Source: Thermodesulfobacterium hveragerdense DSM 12571
GTDB lineage: Bacteria > Desulfobacterota > Thermodesulfobacteria > Thermodesulfobacteriales > Thermodesulfobacteriaceae
Assembly (NCBI RefSeq): GCF_000423845.1
Contig: NZ_AUIT01000008.1
Span: 1 to 64,000 of the forward strand
Length of the DNA: 64,000 nucleotides
Direction of reading: 5' to 3'
In this document: one piece after another, positions 33,265-43,258 of the stretch
Layout: each line of letters opens with the position of its first letter
Numbering within the stretch: position 1 is the first letter of the stretch
The notes under the pieces: model-generated
Database searches by the model: none
Told to the model about the DNA's origin: nothing
The model's input: only the letters and a program-made list of their open reading frames with translations
Program-made: the position numbers and the translations under genes

Positions 33265-33840
33265 TTACCAGTTTTCACAAACTAACTCAAAGTAAGCTCT
33301 TGGGTGGTCGCAAGAAGGACACTTTTCAGGTGCTTCAAGTCCTTTGTGAATATAACCACAGTTTCTGCATCTCCAAATGACTTCTATTTTTTTCTTGAAA
33401 ACCGTTCCTTCCTTCAGGTTGTTGGCTAAAGCAAGGTATCTTTTTTCATGAAATTGCTCAGCTATGGCTATGGCTTCAAATACCTTGGCGATTTCTTCAA
33501 AACCCTCTTCTCTTGCAATCTTAGCAAAGGTAGGATACATGACTTTATACTCATAGTTTTCTCCGCTTGCAGCATGAAGCAGATTTTCAAGGGTGTTCCC
33601 CAGTTTTCCTGCAGGAAACTTAGCGGTAATCTCTACCTCTCCTCCTTCTAAAAACTTATAGAGCCTTTTTGCATGTTCCTTTTCCTGATTAGCTGTCTCC
33701 TCAAAGATAAAGGAAATCTGATCAAATCCCTCTTTTTTAGCTATAGAGCTGTAAAAGGTATAACGGTTACGCGCCTGAGACTCTCCGGCAAAGGCAGTTA
33801 AGATGTTTTTTTCTGTCTGGGTGCCCTTTAGACTTTTCAT
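33265..33840 (-). CDS. rbr: Rubrerythrin
   Basis: Rubrerythrin is a diiron peroxidase that protects anaerobes. The 191-residue protein has the four-helix diiron domain (FAGESQARNRY, ETANQEKEHAKRLY and later AIAEQFHEKRY) and a C-terminal rubredoxin-like iron site, CRNCGY followed by CPSCDHP. The ATG at 33840 is right: AAGGAGG lies 7 bases before it. A longer start at 33858 would have the ribosome site inside the gene. It stands alone between two terminators. Confidence 0.95.
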   Translation of the reverse strand: MKSLKGTQTEKNILTAFAGESQARNRYTFYSSIAKKEGFDQISFIFEETANQEKEHAKRLYKFLEGGEVEITAKFPAGKLGNTLENLLHAASGENYEYKVMYPTFAKIAREEGFEEIAKVFEAIAIAEQFHEKRYLALANNLKEGTVFKKKIEVIWRCRNCGYIHKGLEAPEKCPSCDHPRAYFELVCENW

Positions 33841-34016
33841 ACCTAACCTCCTTATCATTTTTTTTATTTGAAAATTATTATAAATTATTTTCTCTAAAAG
33901 TCAAGACATCTTTGTAATTTTTTTAAATTATTTTTATAATCTTTGAGTCTTCACCTAACCGGTAGATAACTTTTATTTAGGAGATGTAAGAGGTAGATTA
34001 GGAAAAGGGGAAGATA

Positions 34017-34047
34017 CCCTGGGAAGGGTTGATTAGCCTTCCCAGGG
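34017..34047 (-). terminator. Hairpin terminator of the hook-gene operon
   Basis: CCCTGGGAAGG and CCTTCCCAGGG form an 11-base perfect stem with a 9-base loop, 12 bases beyond the stop of the long hook gene. It also shields rubrerythrin. Apart from it, 33859-34058 is AT-rich without a gene. Confidence 0.7.
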
Positions 34048-34058
34048 ATAAATAAAGG

Positions 34059-36335
34059 TTACCTCTTAAGGTTTATCAATTCTTCGAGCATGGTATCTGA
34101 AACGGTGATGATACGGGAATCAGCCTGAAAACCTCTCTGAAAGATGATCATTTTTACAAACTGTTCTCCCAGGTCTACGTTAGACTGTTCTATCGAGTTA
34201 GGAGCTATCGTTCCGAGGCCATTGCTACCTGGTTTACCTGTCACAGGAGGCCCTGAGTGGGTGGTTTCTTTAAAAAGGTTACCTCCTACTTTTTGAAGTC
34301 TTTCAGGGGCGTTAAAGTTTGCTAAAGCTACCATCCAGAGAGGAATAACCCTTCCGTTAGAGTAATTACCGGTGATAATACCTTGGTTATCTACGGTTAT
34401 ACTTTCCAGGGCACCTGGACCAAAACCATCTTGGTCATAAAAAATGGTGGCATTAGAGGTTGCATACTGTGTAGTCCTTACAGATTCAGACCGCCAGGAG
34501 TCTTTAAAAAAGTATCCAAAGTTTAGCTCTATTTGCTGAAGGTCATTTCTTACAAGACCTTGATCTTGCGAGTTTGGTGGGTAAATATCATATGGGAAAT
34601 CTATGCCCAAAAAGTCGGCTATCATAAGGGGGTAACCGTGTGAACCAAGGGCTGAAAACTTATCCACCGGATCTGGAACAGGATTACCAGTAATATCTAC
34701 CACCTGAACTAAAGCCCCGGTGTTTGCATCCACTCTGTAAGTTTCATAAAACTTCTTAACGTTTCCTTGGTTATCAAACTCAAGCCTACCATACATCAAT
34801 ACCCCTTTTAAACTCTTAGCCCGCACATTACCTGAAGGTATTTGAAGTTGTTGAGTAATCGTTCCTTCTTCATACTGCCACTGCATAGGAAGGGTGTCTT
34901 TGGTAAAATCTCTCACATCTTCGTTAGGGTTACAGGCCACCAAAAACTCGTAAACGTTATCTTTGGTGGTAGGGTTATAATAAACCGTAATCTCATGCGG
35001 AGTACCAAGAGAATCATAAACTGTAAGGGTTGTTCTGTAAGAATAGGCGGTAGAAGGTATAGGAACATCCTGCCTTGCATCCCAGTAAGAAAGAAGAGAA
35101 TCTGTTTCTTGTAAAGTAAACACTGTGACAGTTGGTGTACCACCACCATACCCTAAGTTAGACCAGTCTAAATTGATCCTTTGAGTGGTTCCATCAAGAA
35201 AGAAGAAAATGTTCGTTTCATCAGAGTTGTCACCTTTTACAAGGAGGGTTCCTGTCTCTTGAATAGGGTCATCAGGATTAATTGCAGGGGTTGCAGCAGG
35301 GTTTTCAAAAACCCTGTAGTCCCACCTGCCATCGGTACTGTCATACCTTATATACACACGTAGCTTCCTTTGAGTTCCGTTAGCATCTATTACCTGAGGA
35401 TCAGTAGGAGCAATAAAGTCTATATATTCCCAGGTATCTGGATCTACATCACCTGACAATTCTATCCTTCCTGTTCTTCCTGGCATCTTAATGTCGTTAG
35501 CACCGTTTACATGGGTAACTCCACTCCAGTCAAAACTTATTAGCTCTTTGGTAGAAGGAAGTTCAAAAGAGACTCTGGTTGAGGTGCTGTCTGTAAAACT
35601 GATTATAGTCTGGTTTGTTTCCAAGTTATAGATTTCACAAGCCCATTTTTGGGTGGCTGCGTTATACCCAAGTTTTATTCCTATCTTATTGTCTTTACCA
35701 TCTATGTCCCTTATTACTACCTCATAATAGCCTGCGTTAGGAAAATAAGTATAGTTTCCGTCTGAAGGGTCGTCGTATAGATTTCCGCTTAAAAAAATAA
35801 GCTTGGTTCTTGTTTCCTCTCTTGCATCCAAGTTTGTGATAACATCTATTTTAGAAGTCTTAACCGGAGGAGAAGAGCGGTCTATTTGAATGTCGGTGAT
35901 AGCACCGGTTATGTCTCCGGTTACCTCATCTATCCTCCATCCTTGCACCCTTAACCCACCTGCATTAACTAAATATCCTGTTTTATCTATCACAAACTGT
36001 CCGTCTCTGGTGTAAAACACGTTTCCTGTACTTTTAGGGTCTTTTACGATAAAAAACCCTGATCCGGCTATAGCCATATCAGTTGGGTTGGCTGTTGATT
36101 CAAAAGACCCTTGATTAAAAAGAGAATAAAGTGCCTGAATACTTGCTCCTCTTCCAAGTTGTCCTGAGCCAGCCCCGGTATTGATACTTTGAGCCATAAC
36201 ATCGCTAAAAGAGATCCTGGCACCTTTAAACGCGGTAGTATTTAAATTAGAAACATTGTCTCCGATTACGCTCATACCATGTCCAAGGGCCCTCAAACCG
36301 CTTGTTCCTGTAAACAAGGCATCGGTCAAACCCAT
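34059..36335 (-). CDS. Second flagellar hook-type protein (long FlgE)
   Basis: A 758-residue protein of the flagellar rod/hook family. The N-terminus has the conserved rod motif LFTGTSGLRALGHGMSVIGDNVSNLNTTAFKG. The C-terminus has SNVDLGEQFVKMIIFQRGFQADSRIITVSDTMLEEL. Both ends form the filament core, and the middle (about 150-600) is a long outer domain with beta-rich sequence. FlgE is usually 400-450 residues, so this one carries a large insert. It follows a normal-length FlgE in the same operon. It could be the main hook protein with a thick surface, or a minor variant. Confidence 0.85.
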   Translation of the reverse strand: MGLTDALFTGTSGLRALGHGMSVIGDNVSNLNTTAFKGARISFSDVMAQSINTGAGSGQLGRGASIQALYSLFNQGSFESTANPTDMAIAGSGFFIVKDPKSTGNVFYTRDGQFVIDKTGYLVNAGGLRVQGWRIDEVTGDITGAITDIQIDRSSPPVKTSKIDVITNLDAREETRTKLIFLSGNLYDDPSDGNYTYFPNAGYYEVVIRDIDGKDNKIGIKLGYNAATQKWACEIYNLETNQTIISFTDSTSTRVSFELPSTKELISFDWSGVTHVNGANDIKMPGRTGRIELSGDVDPDTWEYIDFIAPTDPQVIDANGTQRKLRVYIRYDSTDGRWDYRVFENPAATPAINPDDPIQETGTLLVKGDNSDETNIFFFLDGTTQRINLDWSNLGYGGGTPTVTVFTLQETDSLLSYWDARQDVPIPSTAYSYRTTLTVYDSLGTPHEITVYYNPTTKDNVYEFLVACNPNEDVRDFTKDTLPMQWQYEEGTITQQLQIPSGNVRAKSLKGVLMYGRLEFDNQGNVKKFYETYRVDANTGALVQVVDITGNPVPDPVDKFSALGSHGYPLMIADFLGIDFPYDIYPPNSQDQGLVRNDLQQIELNFGYFFKDSWRSESVRTTQYATSNATIFYDQDGFGPGALESITVDNQGIITGNYSNGRVIPLWMVALANFNAPERLQKVGGNLFKETTHSGPPVTGKPGSNGLGTIAPNSIEQSNVDLGEQFVKMIIFQRGFQADSRIITVSDTMLEELINLKR

Positions 36336-36368
36336 ATTAACACCCCCTCTATATTTTTATCGGATTTT

Positions 36369-37772
36369 TTAACGTTTACTTAAAAAATCTTCTAACATCT
36401 GGTCTGCGGTGGTTATCACCCTGGTATTACTCTGAAAAGCCCTTTGCAAGGTAATTAAACTCACCATCTCAGAAGCTAAATCTACGTTTGAATTTTCGAG
36501 GGCTCCAGAAAGAAGCCTTCCTCTTTCAAAAACCCCGGGAGAAAAGATAAAAGGCTGAGCCCCTTCTCTTGCCATAAAAAGTCCATTACCTACCTTAATC
36601 AAATTTTCTTCATAACCAGAAAAATCTGCTAAAAAGATCTTTGAAACCTCTATGTTTTTGTTGTTGGTATACCAGGCAACCACCTTACCTTCTTCGGTAA
36701 TCACCTCTATCTTGTCAAATACCCCTACTGGATAACCATCTTGGTTAAAGTACAGCTGAGCAAAAGGGTTAGCCTGAAGTTTACTAGGATTGGCAGATCT
36801 AGTGATACTGCCGTCTGGTTCTACCCTGAAACCAAGGTTTAAAGTTATGGTTTGGGTAGCACCTCCTATGTTTACCTGAAACTGTGGCCTACCAAGAGCG
36901 GTTAAATCCATCGGTGGGTCAATTGTGGGGTCAAAGGAAGAAGGGTTGGTTATCTCCCAAAAATTAGCCCCCACTATATCTCCGTTACCTCCAAAAGATA
37001 GCCTTCCATACAAAAATGCCCCTTGATATTTTCCTGAACCTCTTCCATCTAAGGCTGGATCTTCCAGGGCAAACAAAAGCTCATATTCATTAAGATTTGA
37101 AGTGCGGTCTACATAAAGCTTAAAGTTAGTCTTATTCCCAAAGGAATCATAACCATAAAAATCAAAGACATAGTCAAACTTCTGATTTTCTATTATGTTA
37201 GAAGAGGTTGCATCATAACTTTGCCAAAGTGGATCGTTTATAGGTTCAACAGGTTTGGTGCTATCAAAGATAAGCTGAAGGTCTATGTTCGATGTGCTTT
37301 TAGGAGGCATGACCTTAGGGATAAGATAGGGTTTAAGACTGGTCAAGTCGGCTGAAGTTGAATCTGGAGTTGAACCCAAAAGATAAAGTCCCATACTATT
37401 TTGTAAGGCCAAATGTTGTTCGTCTACCTGGTTGACAAAAAACTGTCCATCCCGAGTAAAAAAAATATTTCCCTTTTGGTCTGAGACCACAAAGAAACCC
37501 TTACCAGAGATGGCAAGGTCAGTAGGAGAATCGGTGGTTACGATAGCCCCTTGGTTAAAAAGCGTTCTTATAGCCTTTACGTTACTTCCCAACCCTTTTT
37601 CTCTTCTAAAGGTTTCTGCATAAGCTTCTACCAGGGCATTTGCAAACTCATACCTACTTCCTTTAAACCCGGTAGTGTTAAGGTTAGAGATGTTGTCTGC
37701 AGAAACGTTCATTCCCATAGAAGTGGTTAACACCCCACTATATCCTATATACATGGCACCAAAAAGTCCCAT
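36369..37772 (-). CDS. flgE: Flagellar hook protein FlgE
   Basis: A 467-residue hook protein with the rod motif YSGVLTTSMGMNVSADNISNLNTTGFKGSRYEF at the start and SNVDLASEMVSLITLQRAFQSNTRVITTADQML at the end. The hook is the flexible joint of the flagellum, exported by the flagellar type III system and assembled with the cap FlgD. It begins 3 bases before the flgD stop region and has a GGAGG site; the longer hook-type gene follows after 33 bases. Confidence 0.9.
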   Translation of the reverse strand: MGLFGAMYIGYSGVLTTSMGMNVSADNISNLNTTGFKGSRYEFANALVEAYAETFRREKGLGSNVKAIRTLFNQGAIVTTDSPTDLAISGKGFFVVSDQKGNIFFTRDGQFFVNQVDEQHLALQNSMGLYLLGSTPDSTSADLTSLKPYLIPKVMPPKSTSNIDLQLIFDSTKPVEPINDPLWQSYDATSSNIIENQKFDYVFDFYGYDSFGNKTNFKLYVDRTSNLNEYELLFALEDPALDGRGSGKYQGAFLYGRLSFGGNGDIVGANFWEITNPSSFDPTIDPPMDLTALGRPQFQVNIGGATQTITLNLGFRVEPDGSITRSANPSKLQANPFAQLYFNQDGYPVGVFDKIEVITEEGKVVAWYTNNKNIEVSKIFLADFSGYEENLIKVGNGLFMAREGAQPFIFSPGVFERGRLLSGALENSNVDLASEMVSLITLQRAFQSNTRVITTADQMLEDFLSKR

Positions 37773-37775
37773 TTC

Positions 37776-38456
37776 TTAACCTCCTATCAATTCTTTGATG
37801 TCAGAAAGCTTAATTTCCTGGACTCCGTTTATCACAAGCCTGTTTTCTTCCCCTAACTTAGATCCTGTAACTTTAGCTACCATCGTTGGTTTTACCGAAT
37901 TAATCGTTTTACCATCAAAAAGAAGGACAGAAAAGGTATAATTACCCTCATGTACAGGATTTCCTGCCTGATCCTTTCCATCCCATTCTATTTTGTGAAT
38001 ACCTTCTTTAAGGTCTGTAAGGGGTATCTTTTTTACCAGATTACCTTTAGAATCTCTTATAACGATTTCTCCTCCGGTGACAAACCCTTCAACCTTAAAC
38101 TCACCACCCAGAAACTGACCTTGCTCTACCCTGCCTATGTTTGAATCTACCTTTACCTTTTTATCTACCAAGCTTGAGACATAGGTAAGATTAAGGTTCT
38201 TACCAAGGTCAACCAGACTTTTTAAAGTATCGTTGATGTTAAAAAGTTGGTCTACCTGATTGAACAAAGCAAGTTGAATAGCCATATCGTTGTTTTCAAG
38301 AGGTTTCATAGGGTCTTGATACTTAAGCTGAGTAACAAAAAGCTTCATAAAATCATCTTTTTGTAAAACTTTTTTAGGTGTTCTCTGGGTATTCTGAGAA
38401 GAGCTGTTTACTGAACTAATGGTAGAACTATTGGCATTAACCGGGGTGGTAGCCAT
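37776..38456 (-). CDS. flgD: Flagellar hook-cap protein FlgD
   Basis: A 226-residue protein with the FlgD start region LQKDDFMKLFVTQLKYQDPMKPLENNDMA and AQL-type helix, then a FlgD Ig-like domain (about 125-180) with WDGKDQAGNPVHEGNYTF. The cap sits at the growing hook tip and guides FlgE assembly. It lies between fliK and flgE, the usual hook-gene order, with gaps of only 15 and 3 bases. Confidence 0.93.
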   Translation of the reverse strand: MATTPVNANSSTISSVNSSSQNTQRTPKKVLQKDDFMKLFVTQLKYQDPMKPLENNDMAIQLALFNQVDQLFNINDTLKSLVDLGKNLNLTYVSSLVDKKVKVDSNIGRVEQGQFLGGEFKVEGFVTGGEIVIRDSKGNLVKKIPLTDLKEGIHKIEWDGKDQAGNPVHEGNYTFSVLLFDGKTINSVKPTMVAKVTGSKLGEENRLVINGVQEIKLSDIKELIGG

Positions 38457-38471
38457 AACCTTTTTTCCTCC

Positions 38472-40112
38472 TTAAACGATAAAATAATGCTTTCCCTTCA
38501 GATTTTTGAACCCCTCATTAGAGTCTAAAACATTAGGATCCTGGTTTTGTTCTGCTAAACTGCTTTTTAAACCATTAGACCCCTCTCTTTTCTCTCCAGA
38601 TCTCCCTGCAAAACCCTGGTAACCCCAGTTGAGCTGGGTCTGGAAATCTTTAAGAGAAAGCCCAAGTTCTTTTAAACTTTCTCTTATGGCTTCAACGTTA
38701 TTTTGAAGTTCCCGAAAGGCTTCTTCTTTCTCCACCCTGGCTACTATGATTACCTCTTTTTCTTTAACCTTAATTTCTAAATCCAGACCTCCTAAATGTG
38801 GAGGTTCAAGCCTTACATAAGCTTTCTTTTCTCCTTCTGGAAGGACCTCTGCCGAAAACCTCTTAACAAACTCAAAAAACTGAGGAGACATCTTATCTCC
38901 TTCTAAAAACTTTACAGTCTCTATATTTACCAGGTGCTGGTCGTTAGACCTTAGGTGAGACACTTGATGGTAAAAAAATTGGAACCGAGTTAACTCTCCC
39001 TGTCCTTCTTGAGAAAATCCTTGTTTCTCTTTTAATAAAGCAATACCCTCCGCTAAAAAGGACCCTTTTTCTTTAACTCTTTCAAAATATTTTTCAAACA
39101 CCTCGGCACTTTTATCTGAAACTTCTTGAGAACTAAAAGACTTAGCAGATAATCCCTTAACCACTGCAAATGGGGCTTCAGTTAATCTTAAGTCCTTTAC
39201 CCCTGCAATTCTCTCACCTAAAATCGTCTCTTTCTCAGGCAATCTCTCCCCCAACTTGTCAAACAAGCTATCGAAAACCTGGTTATTAGTTAAAAAACTT
39301 TCCTTTAAATTAGTCTCACCCTGTTTTACAAGTCCTAACAACTTTAGTTTTAAACCCAAAAAATTTTTATCAGAAAAAACCTCAGTCTTTATCTTTTCTT
39401 CAAGTTTTTGTATCAAGTTCTGAAAAGATAAACCATCCTTTTCCTCTAAAACTGTTTGAAAATTTTGTTCTTGTTTTAACTTTTGCTCCCCATCCCCAAC
39501 AGAAAGATCTCCTTTTATCTTAAAAAACGAATAAGCCCAAAGAGACGTCATATCTTCGTTAAGCTGAAAGCCAGTTTCTATCTTGTGGTTTAGCCAGGCT
39601 AAAAAATCACTTTTAAGGTCAGGTAAAGATAAAAGTTTGTTCAATTCTTCATAAACCCTAAGTTTTTCTGAGGGATTACCTAAAAATTTATCCAAAAGTT
39701 CTCCCAAGGCCTTTTGGTTTAGAGTTAACCCAGAAACCTCTGTTAATCCTTCCTTAGATATGGATTGAGCAAAACCTTCTAAATTAATCCCGGTCTTATC
39801 CACTAAATATCCCCAAAACAAAAAACCCCACACACCTTGCAAGTCCTCATCATGAGCTTGGTCTTTTGAAAGAATCTTAGTCTGAGACAAACCCTCAGTT
39901 TGTGTTCCTTTAGTCTGTATTAAACCTTGAACTTGGTCTGCGTTTATGCCCTGAGAACTCAACAGCTGAGAAGAAGAATCTCCATTAGAAAGCAAATAAA
40001 GAAGGATAACCTGTAGAAAGTTAAATTCCTGATTAATCTCTCCTGAAATCCCCCCATTAGATAAAAGAAGGTTGCCACAGGAAAAATTATTTGAATTTAA
40101 ATTTACCTTCAT
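38472..40112 (-). CDS. fliK: Flagellar hook-length control protein FliK
   Basis: A 546-residue protein. The C-terminal domain (about 420-500) carries the FliK signature: YVRLEPPHLGGLDLEIKVKEKEV, then ESLKELGLSLKDFQ. The rest is poorly conserved, rich in Ser, Gln, Leu and Glu, as usual for this molecular ruler, whose length helps set hook length. It is the first gene of fliK-flgD-flgE-flgE2. No clear sigma-28 or sigma-54 promoter was seen upstream (40113-40310). Confidence 0.85.
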   Translation of the reverse strand: MKVNLNSNNFSCGNLLLSNGGISGEINQEFNFLQVILLYLLSNGDSSSQLLSSQGINADQVQGLIQTKGTQTEGLSQTKILSKDQAHDEDLQGVWGFLFWGYLVDKTGINLEGFAQSISKEGLTEVSGLTLNQKALGELLDKFLGNPSEKLRVYEELNKLLSLPDLKSDFLAWLNHKIETGFQLNEDMTSLWAYSFFKIKGDLSVGDGEQKLKQEQNFQTVLEEKDGLSFQNLIQKLEEKIKTEVFSDKNFLGLKLKLLGLVKQGETNLKESFLTNNQVFDSLFDKLGERLPEKETILGERIAGVKDLRLTEAPFAVVKGLSAKSFSSQEVSDKSAEVFEKYFERVKEKGSFLAEGIALLKEKQGFSQEGQGELTRFQFFYHQVSHLRSNDQHLVNIETVKFLEGDKMSPQFFEFVKRFSAEVLPEGEKKAYVRLEPPHLGGLDLEIKVKEKEVIIVARVEKEEAFRELQNNVEAIRESLKELGLSLKDFQTQLNWGYQGFAGRSGEKREGSNGLKSSLAEQNQDPNVLDSNEGFKNLKGKHYFIV

Positions 40113-40244
40113 CTTAGCTCCCCTGTAGGCGTTTTTTATTTATTTAAAAAATCAAAAATTATGCCTAAACTATAAAAGACTAGGATATGGCAAACCTAAA
40201 GAAAAATAAGAGGTTAGTCAAGGGGAGGAGAAAAGGAGCTATAT

Positions 40245-40267
40245 CAGGGCAGGAAAAATTAGCCCTG
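40245..40267 (-). terminator. Weak hairpin between nuoN and fliK
   Basis: CAGGGC (40245-40250) and GCCCTG (40262-40267) form a 6-base stem 44 bases after the nuoN stop. A C/T-rich run follows on the minus strand. It may end the nuo transcript, but the stem is short. Confidence 0.35.
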
Positions 40268-40310
40268 TTTCTTGGTAGAGAGAAGGGAAAAGATTTCCTG
40301 AGGGTGGTGC

Positions 40311-41759
40311 TTAATAAGGATAAAAAAGAAAGGTAAGATAAAGATAAAGGGTTCTGTAAACCATGTCTACCCAGGGTTTGGGGTAGATACCGATCAAAAG
40401 GGTGAGAAAAGCGGTTATACTAACAGGAAACCAAACCCCAGGTTCCCAACGGTAGGAAAAGGTTTCCTCGGTCTTTTCCATGTAGATAAACTTTAAAACC
40501 CTAAGATAGGGGTAAGCCCCTATCACTGAAAAAAGAACAGCTAAGATAGCCACCCAGATATATCCTGACTTAACCAAACCGATAAAAAGATAAAATTTTC
40601 CCATAAAACCTGCTGTCGGAGGAACCCCTGCTAAAGAAAACATAAAAATCAAGGTTAAAAAACTAAGCCCAGGGGAGATTTGGCTCAAGCCCGACAGTTT
40701 AGGTATATAAAGAAGATCCTTTTGGTAATTGGCCAAAAACACCGCTATACTAAACATTCCTATGGTCATGATAAGATACACCAAAAGGTAAAAAATCGTA
40801 AAGCTATAGCCTATCAGGTCCCCGGTAATCAAGCCTAAACCAGCATAACCTGCATGTGCAATAGAGGAAAAGGCAAGCATTCTTATCAGATGGTCTTGCT
40901 TGATAGCAAGCACATTTCCGATAAGAATGGTCAACAAAACCACAGGAATAAGTATTTGCCCTATCTTGGCTTTTAAAGGAATAAAAGCTACCATAAGCAA
41001 CTTTATCAGACAGGCTATAACCACAAACTTAATTATGGAGGCGATAAAGGAGGTTATAGGCAAGGGTGCGCTTTCATAAGCATCAGGAGCCCACATATGA
41101 AAAGGTACAAAGGATATCTTCACCGAAAAACCTGCCAAAACAAACAAAAATCCTAAAAGAACATAGGTTAACTCTGCCTTACCAAACAGACTTTGGGCAA
41201 TCTGCATAAAAAATAAAGACCCGGTAGCACTATAAACCAACCCCATACCCAAAAGCAAAAATACCGAACCCATAGCTCCAGCCAGGAAGTATTTAAAAGA
41301 ACCTTCTAAAGATTTACGCTGTTGGGCAAAGTTTAACGCTATCAAAAGGTATACAGGGAAACTCATCAGCTCCATCGAAAGATACATGGTAATCAAATCC
41401 ATAGAAGAAAGCATCAAAAAAGCACCTATCAGAGAAAGGATTAAAAACCCATAATACTCCCCATAGTTAAGCTGTGAATGATAGGTAAGATAGTTCTTAG
41501 AAAGGATAGCAATCAAAAAGATCCCAAACAAAACGATAAACTTAAAGACTATCGAGAAAAAATCGTTTTGATAACTTAACGTAAACCCCCCAAAAGGAGA
41601 GATTAAAAGAAGACCACTTGCTATCAAAAGAGATAGAAGGGTTAACCAAAAGGCATATCCTTTATTTTTAAAAAATCTATCAAAAAGAAAAATAAAACAA
41701 CCTACCAGCAAAAGAAGAATTTCTGAAAGTATTACCCCAAAGTTAAGCTCTATGGTCAT
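40311..41759 (-). CDS. nuoN: Respiratory complex I subunit NuoN
   Basis: A 482-residue antiporter-like membrane subunit of complex I with about 14 hydrophobic helices. The conserved MSFPVYLLIAL region, the lysine-bearing helix with FSVKISFVPFHMWAPDAYESAPLPIT, and MLAFSSIAHAGY are present. It helps pump protons (or sodium ions) across the inner membrane. It is the last nuo gene, 13 bases after nuoM. Confidence 0.93.
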   Translation of the reverse strand: MTIELNFGVILSEILLLLVGCFIFLFDRFFKNKGYAFWLTLLSLLIASGLLLISPFGGFTLSYQNDFFSIVFKFIVLFGIFLIAILSKNYLTYHSQLNYGEYYGFLILSLIGAFLMLSSMDLITMYLSMELMSFPVYLLIALNFAQQRKSLEGSFKYFLAGAMGSVFLLLGMGLVYSATGSLFFMQIAQSLFGKAELTYVLLGFLFVLAGFSVKISFVPFHMWAPDAYESAPLPITSFIASIIKFVVIACLIKLLMVAFIPLKAKIGQILIPVVLLTILIGNVLAIKQDHLIRMLAFSSIAHAGYAGLGLITGDLIGYSFTIFYLLVYLIMTIGMFSIAVFLANYQKDLLYIPKLSGLSQISPGLSFLTLIFMFSLAGVPPTAGFMGKFYLFIGLVKSGYIWVAILAVLFSVIGAYPYLRVLKFIYMEKTEETFSYRWEPGVWFPVSITAFLTLLIGIYPKPWVDMVYRTLYLYLTFLFYPY

Positions 41760-41772
41760 AACTTTAAGCCTC

Positions 41773-43242
41773 CTAAAACCTTAGGTTATTAAGTAAATGT
41801 TCGATGGAGGTGGTCATGTAGTCTAAGAAGGGTTTAGGATAAAGCCCTATAAAGAACACCAAAACCAACATAGGCAGCAAAGATAAAAATTCGTTAACCC
41901 TTAAAGGTGCTAACCCTTCGATATTAGGATTTACCCTTTCAAAAAATACCCGTTGGTAAAGCCAGAGCATATAACCTGCCCCGATGATAAGACCTAAGGC
42001 AGCGAACACAACCAAGAGTTTGTTAGTAAAGAAAACTCCTAAAAGGATCAGAAACTCCCCGATAAAACCATTGGTCCCTGGAAGGCCGATCGAGGCTAAC
42101 GTAAAAATCATAAAAAAGGCAGCATAAACAGGCATGACAGAGGCAAGCCCTCCATAATAGTTTATCGCACGGCTATGAGTACGGTCATAAACTATGCCTA
42201 CACACATAAACAAAGCACCGGTTACGATTCCATGATTAATCATCTGCAAAATAGCCCCTTTCATAGCTATAGGGTTAAAGGCAAAAATTCCCAGGGTTAC
42301 AAAACCCATATGGCTAACCGAGCTATAGGCAATAAGCCTTTTTAAGTCATCCTGATAGAGACAGGCTAACCCACCGTAGATGATAGCTATCACCGAAAGT
42401 AAAAGTAATAACGGAGCAAACTCCTGAGCTGCATGAGGAAACAAGGGCAACCCAAACCTGAGAAAACCGTATGCCCCAAGCTTGATCAAAATACCGGCTA
42501 AAATAACAGACCCAGCGGTTGGAGCTTCAGTGTGAGCATCAGGTAACCAGGTATGAACAGGCCACATAGGAATTTTTATCGCAAAGGCAAGGGCAAAACC
42601 TAAAAACAAAAGTTTCTCAGCCAACCCCCCAAGAGGAACCCCTAAGAGCTTTGTGTAATCAAAGGTTCCAAACTTAAAGAAAAGATAAACGATGGCAATC
42701 AGCATAAAAACTGACCCAAAAAAGGTATAAAGAAAGAACTTAAGGGTTGAATAGATCCTTCTTGGTCCTCCCCAGATACCGATGATAAGATACATCGGAA
42801 TAAGCATTGCCTCCCAAAATACGTAAAAAAGAAGCAGGTCAAGTGCACAAAGGCTACCTACAATTGCTATGTTGGTAAAAAGGAGAGCTAAATAAAACTC
42901 CCTTACCTTTTCCTTGATAGAATGCCAGGAAATGGTGATACAAAGTAAGGTGGTAAGGGTAGTAAGAGGTATAAAAAGGATGCTTATACCGTCGACCCCA
43001 AGGAAATAGTAACTATTTAAAGAATCTATCCAGAGTCTTTTTTCTACAAACTGAAACCCAGGGTTTTGAAAATCAAAGGAAAATAGAAGTAAAACCGACA
43101 AACCAAAGTCTATCAACATCGTAAAAAGTGCTATACATTTGGCTGTATCTTCAAACCTTTTTCCTAAGAAAAGAATGGGTAAAATCCCTAACAAAGGAAG
43201 CCATAAGATCCATGAAAGTAGATTGTTTTGTAAAAACTCCAT
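41773..43242 (-). CDS. nuoM: Respiratory complex I subunit NuoM
   Basis: A 489-residue antiporter-like membrane subunit with about 14 helices. The helix 5 glutamate is in FYVFWEAMLIPMYLIIGIWG. The channel lysine region reads KIPMWPVHTWLPDAHTEAPTAGSVILAG. AYSSVSHMGFVTLG follows. It forms one of the three ion-pumping units. A GGAGGAAGG site precedes it, and it follows nuoL by 16 bases. Confidence 0.95.
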   Translation of the reverse strand: MEFLQNNLLSWILWLPLLGILPILFLGKRFEDTAKCIALFTMLIDFGLSVLLLFSFDFQNPGFQFVEKRLWIDSLNSYYFLGVDGISILFIPLTTLTTLLCITISWHSIKEKVREFYLALLFTNIAIVGSLCALDLLLFYVFWEAMLIPMYLIIGIWGGPRRIYSTLKFFLYTFFGSVFMLIAIVYLFFKFGTFDYTKLLGVPLGGLAEKLLFLGFALAFAIKIPMWPVHTWLPDAHTEAPTAGSVILAGILIKLGAYGFLRFGLPLFPHAAQEFAPLLLLLSVIAIIYGGLACLYQDDLKRLIAYSSVSHMGFVTLGIFAFNPIAMKGAILQMINHGIVTGALFMCVGIVYDRTHSRAINYYGGLASVMPVYAAFFMIFTLASIGLPGTNGFIGEFLILLGVFFTNKLLVVFAALGLIIGAGYMLWLYQRVFFERVNPNIEGLAPLRVNEFLSLLPMLVLVFFIGLYPKPFLDYMTTSIEHLLNNLRF

Positions 43243-43258
43243 AAACCTTCCTCCGCTT

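Noticed and set aside
40187-40336. 49-residue basic ORF on the plus strand between fliK and nuoN
   Set aside because: It overlaps the nuoN end, has a poorly spaced ribosome site, and contains the hairpin that probably ends the nuo transcript. No family resemblance.
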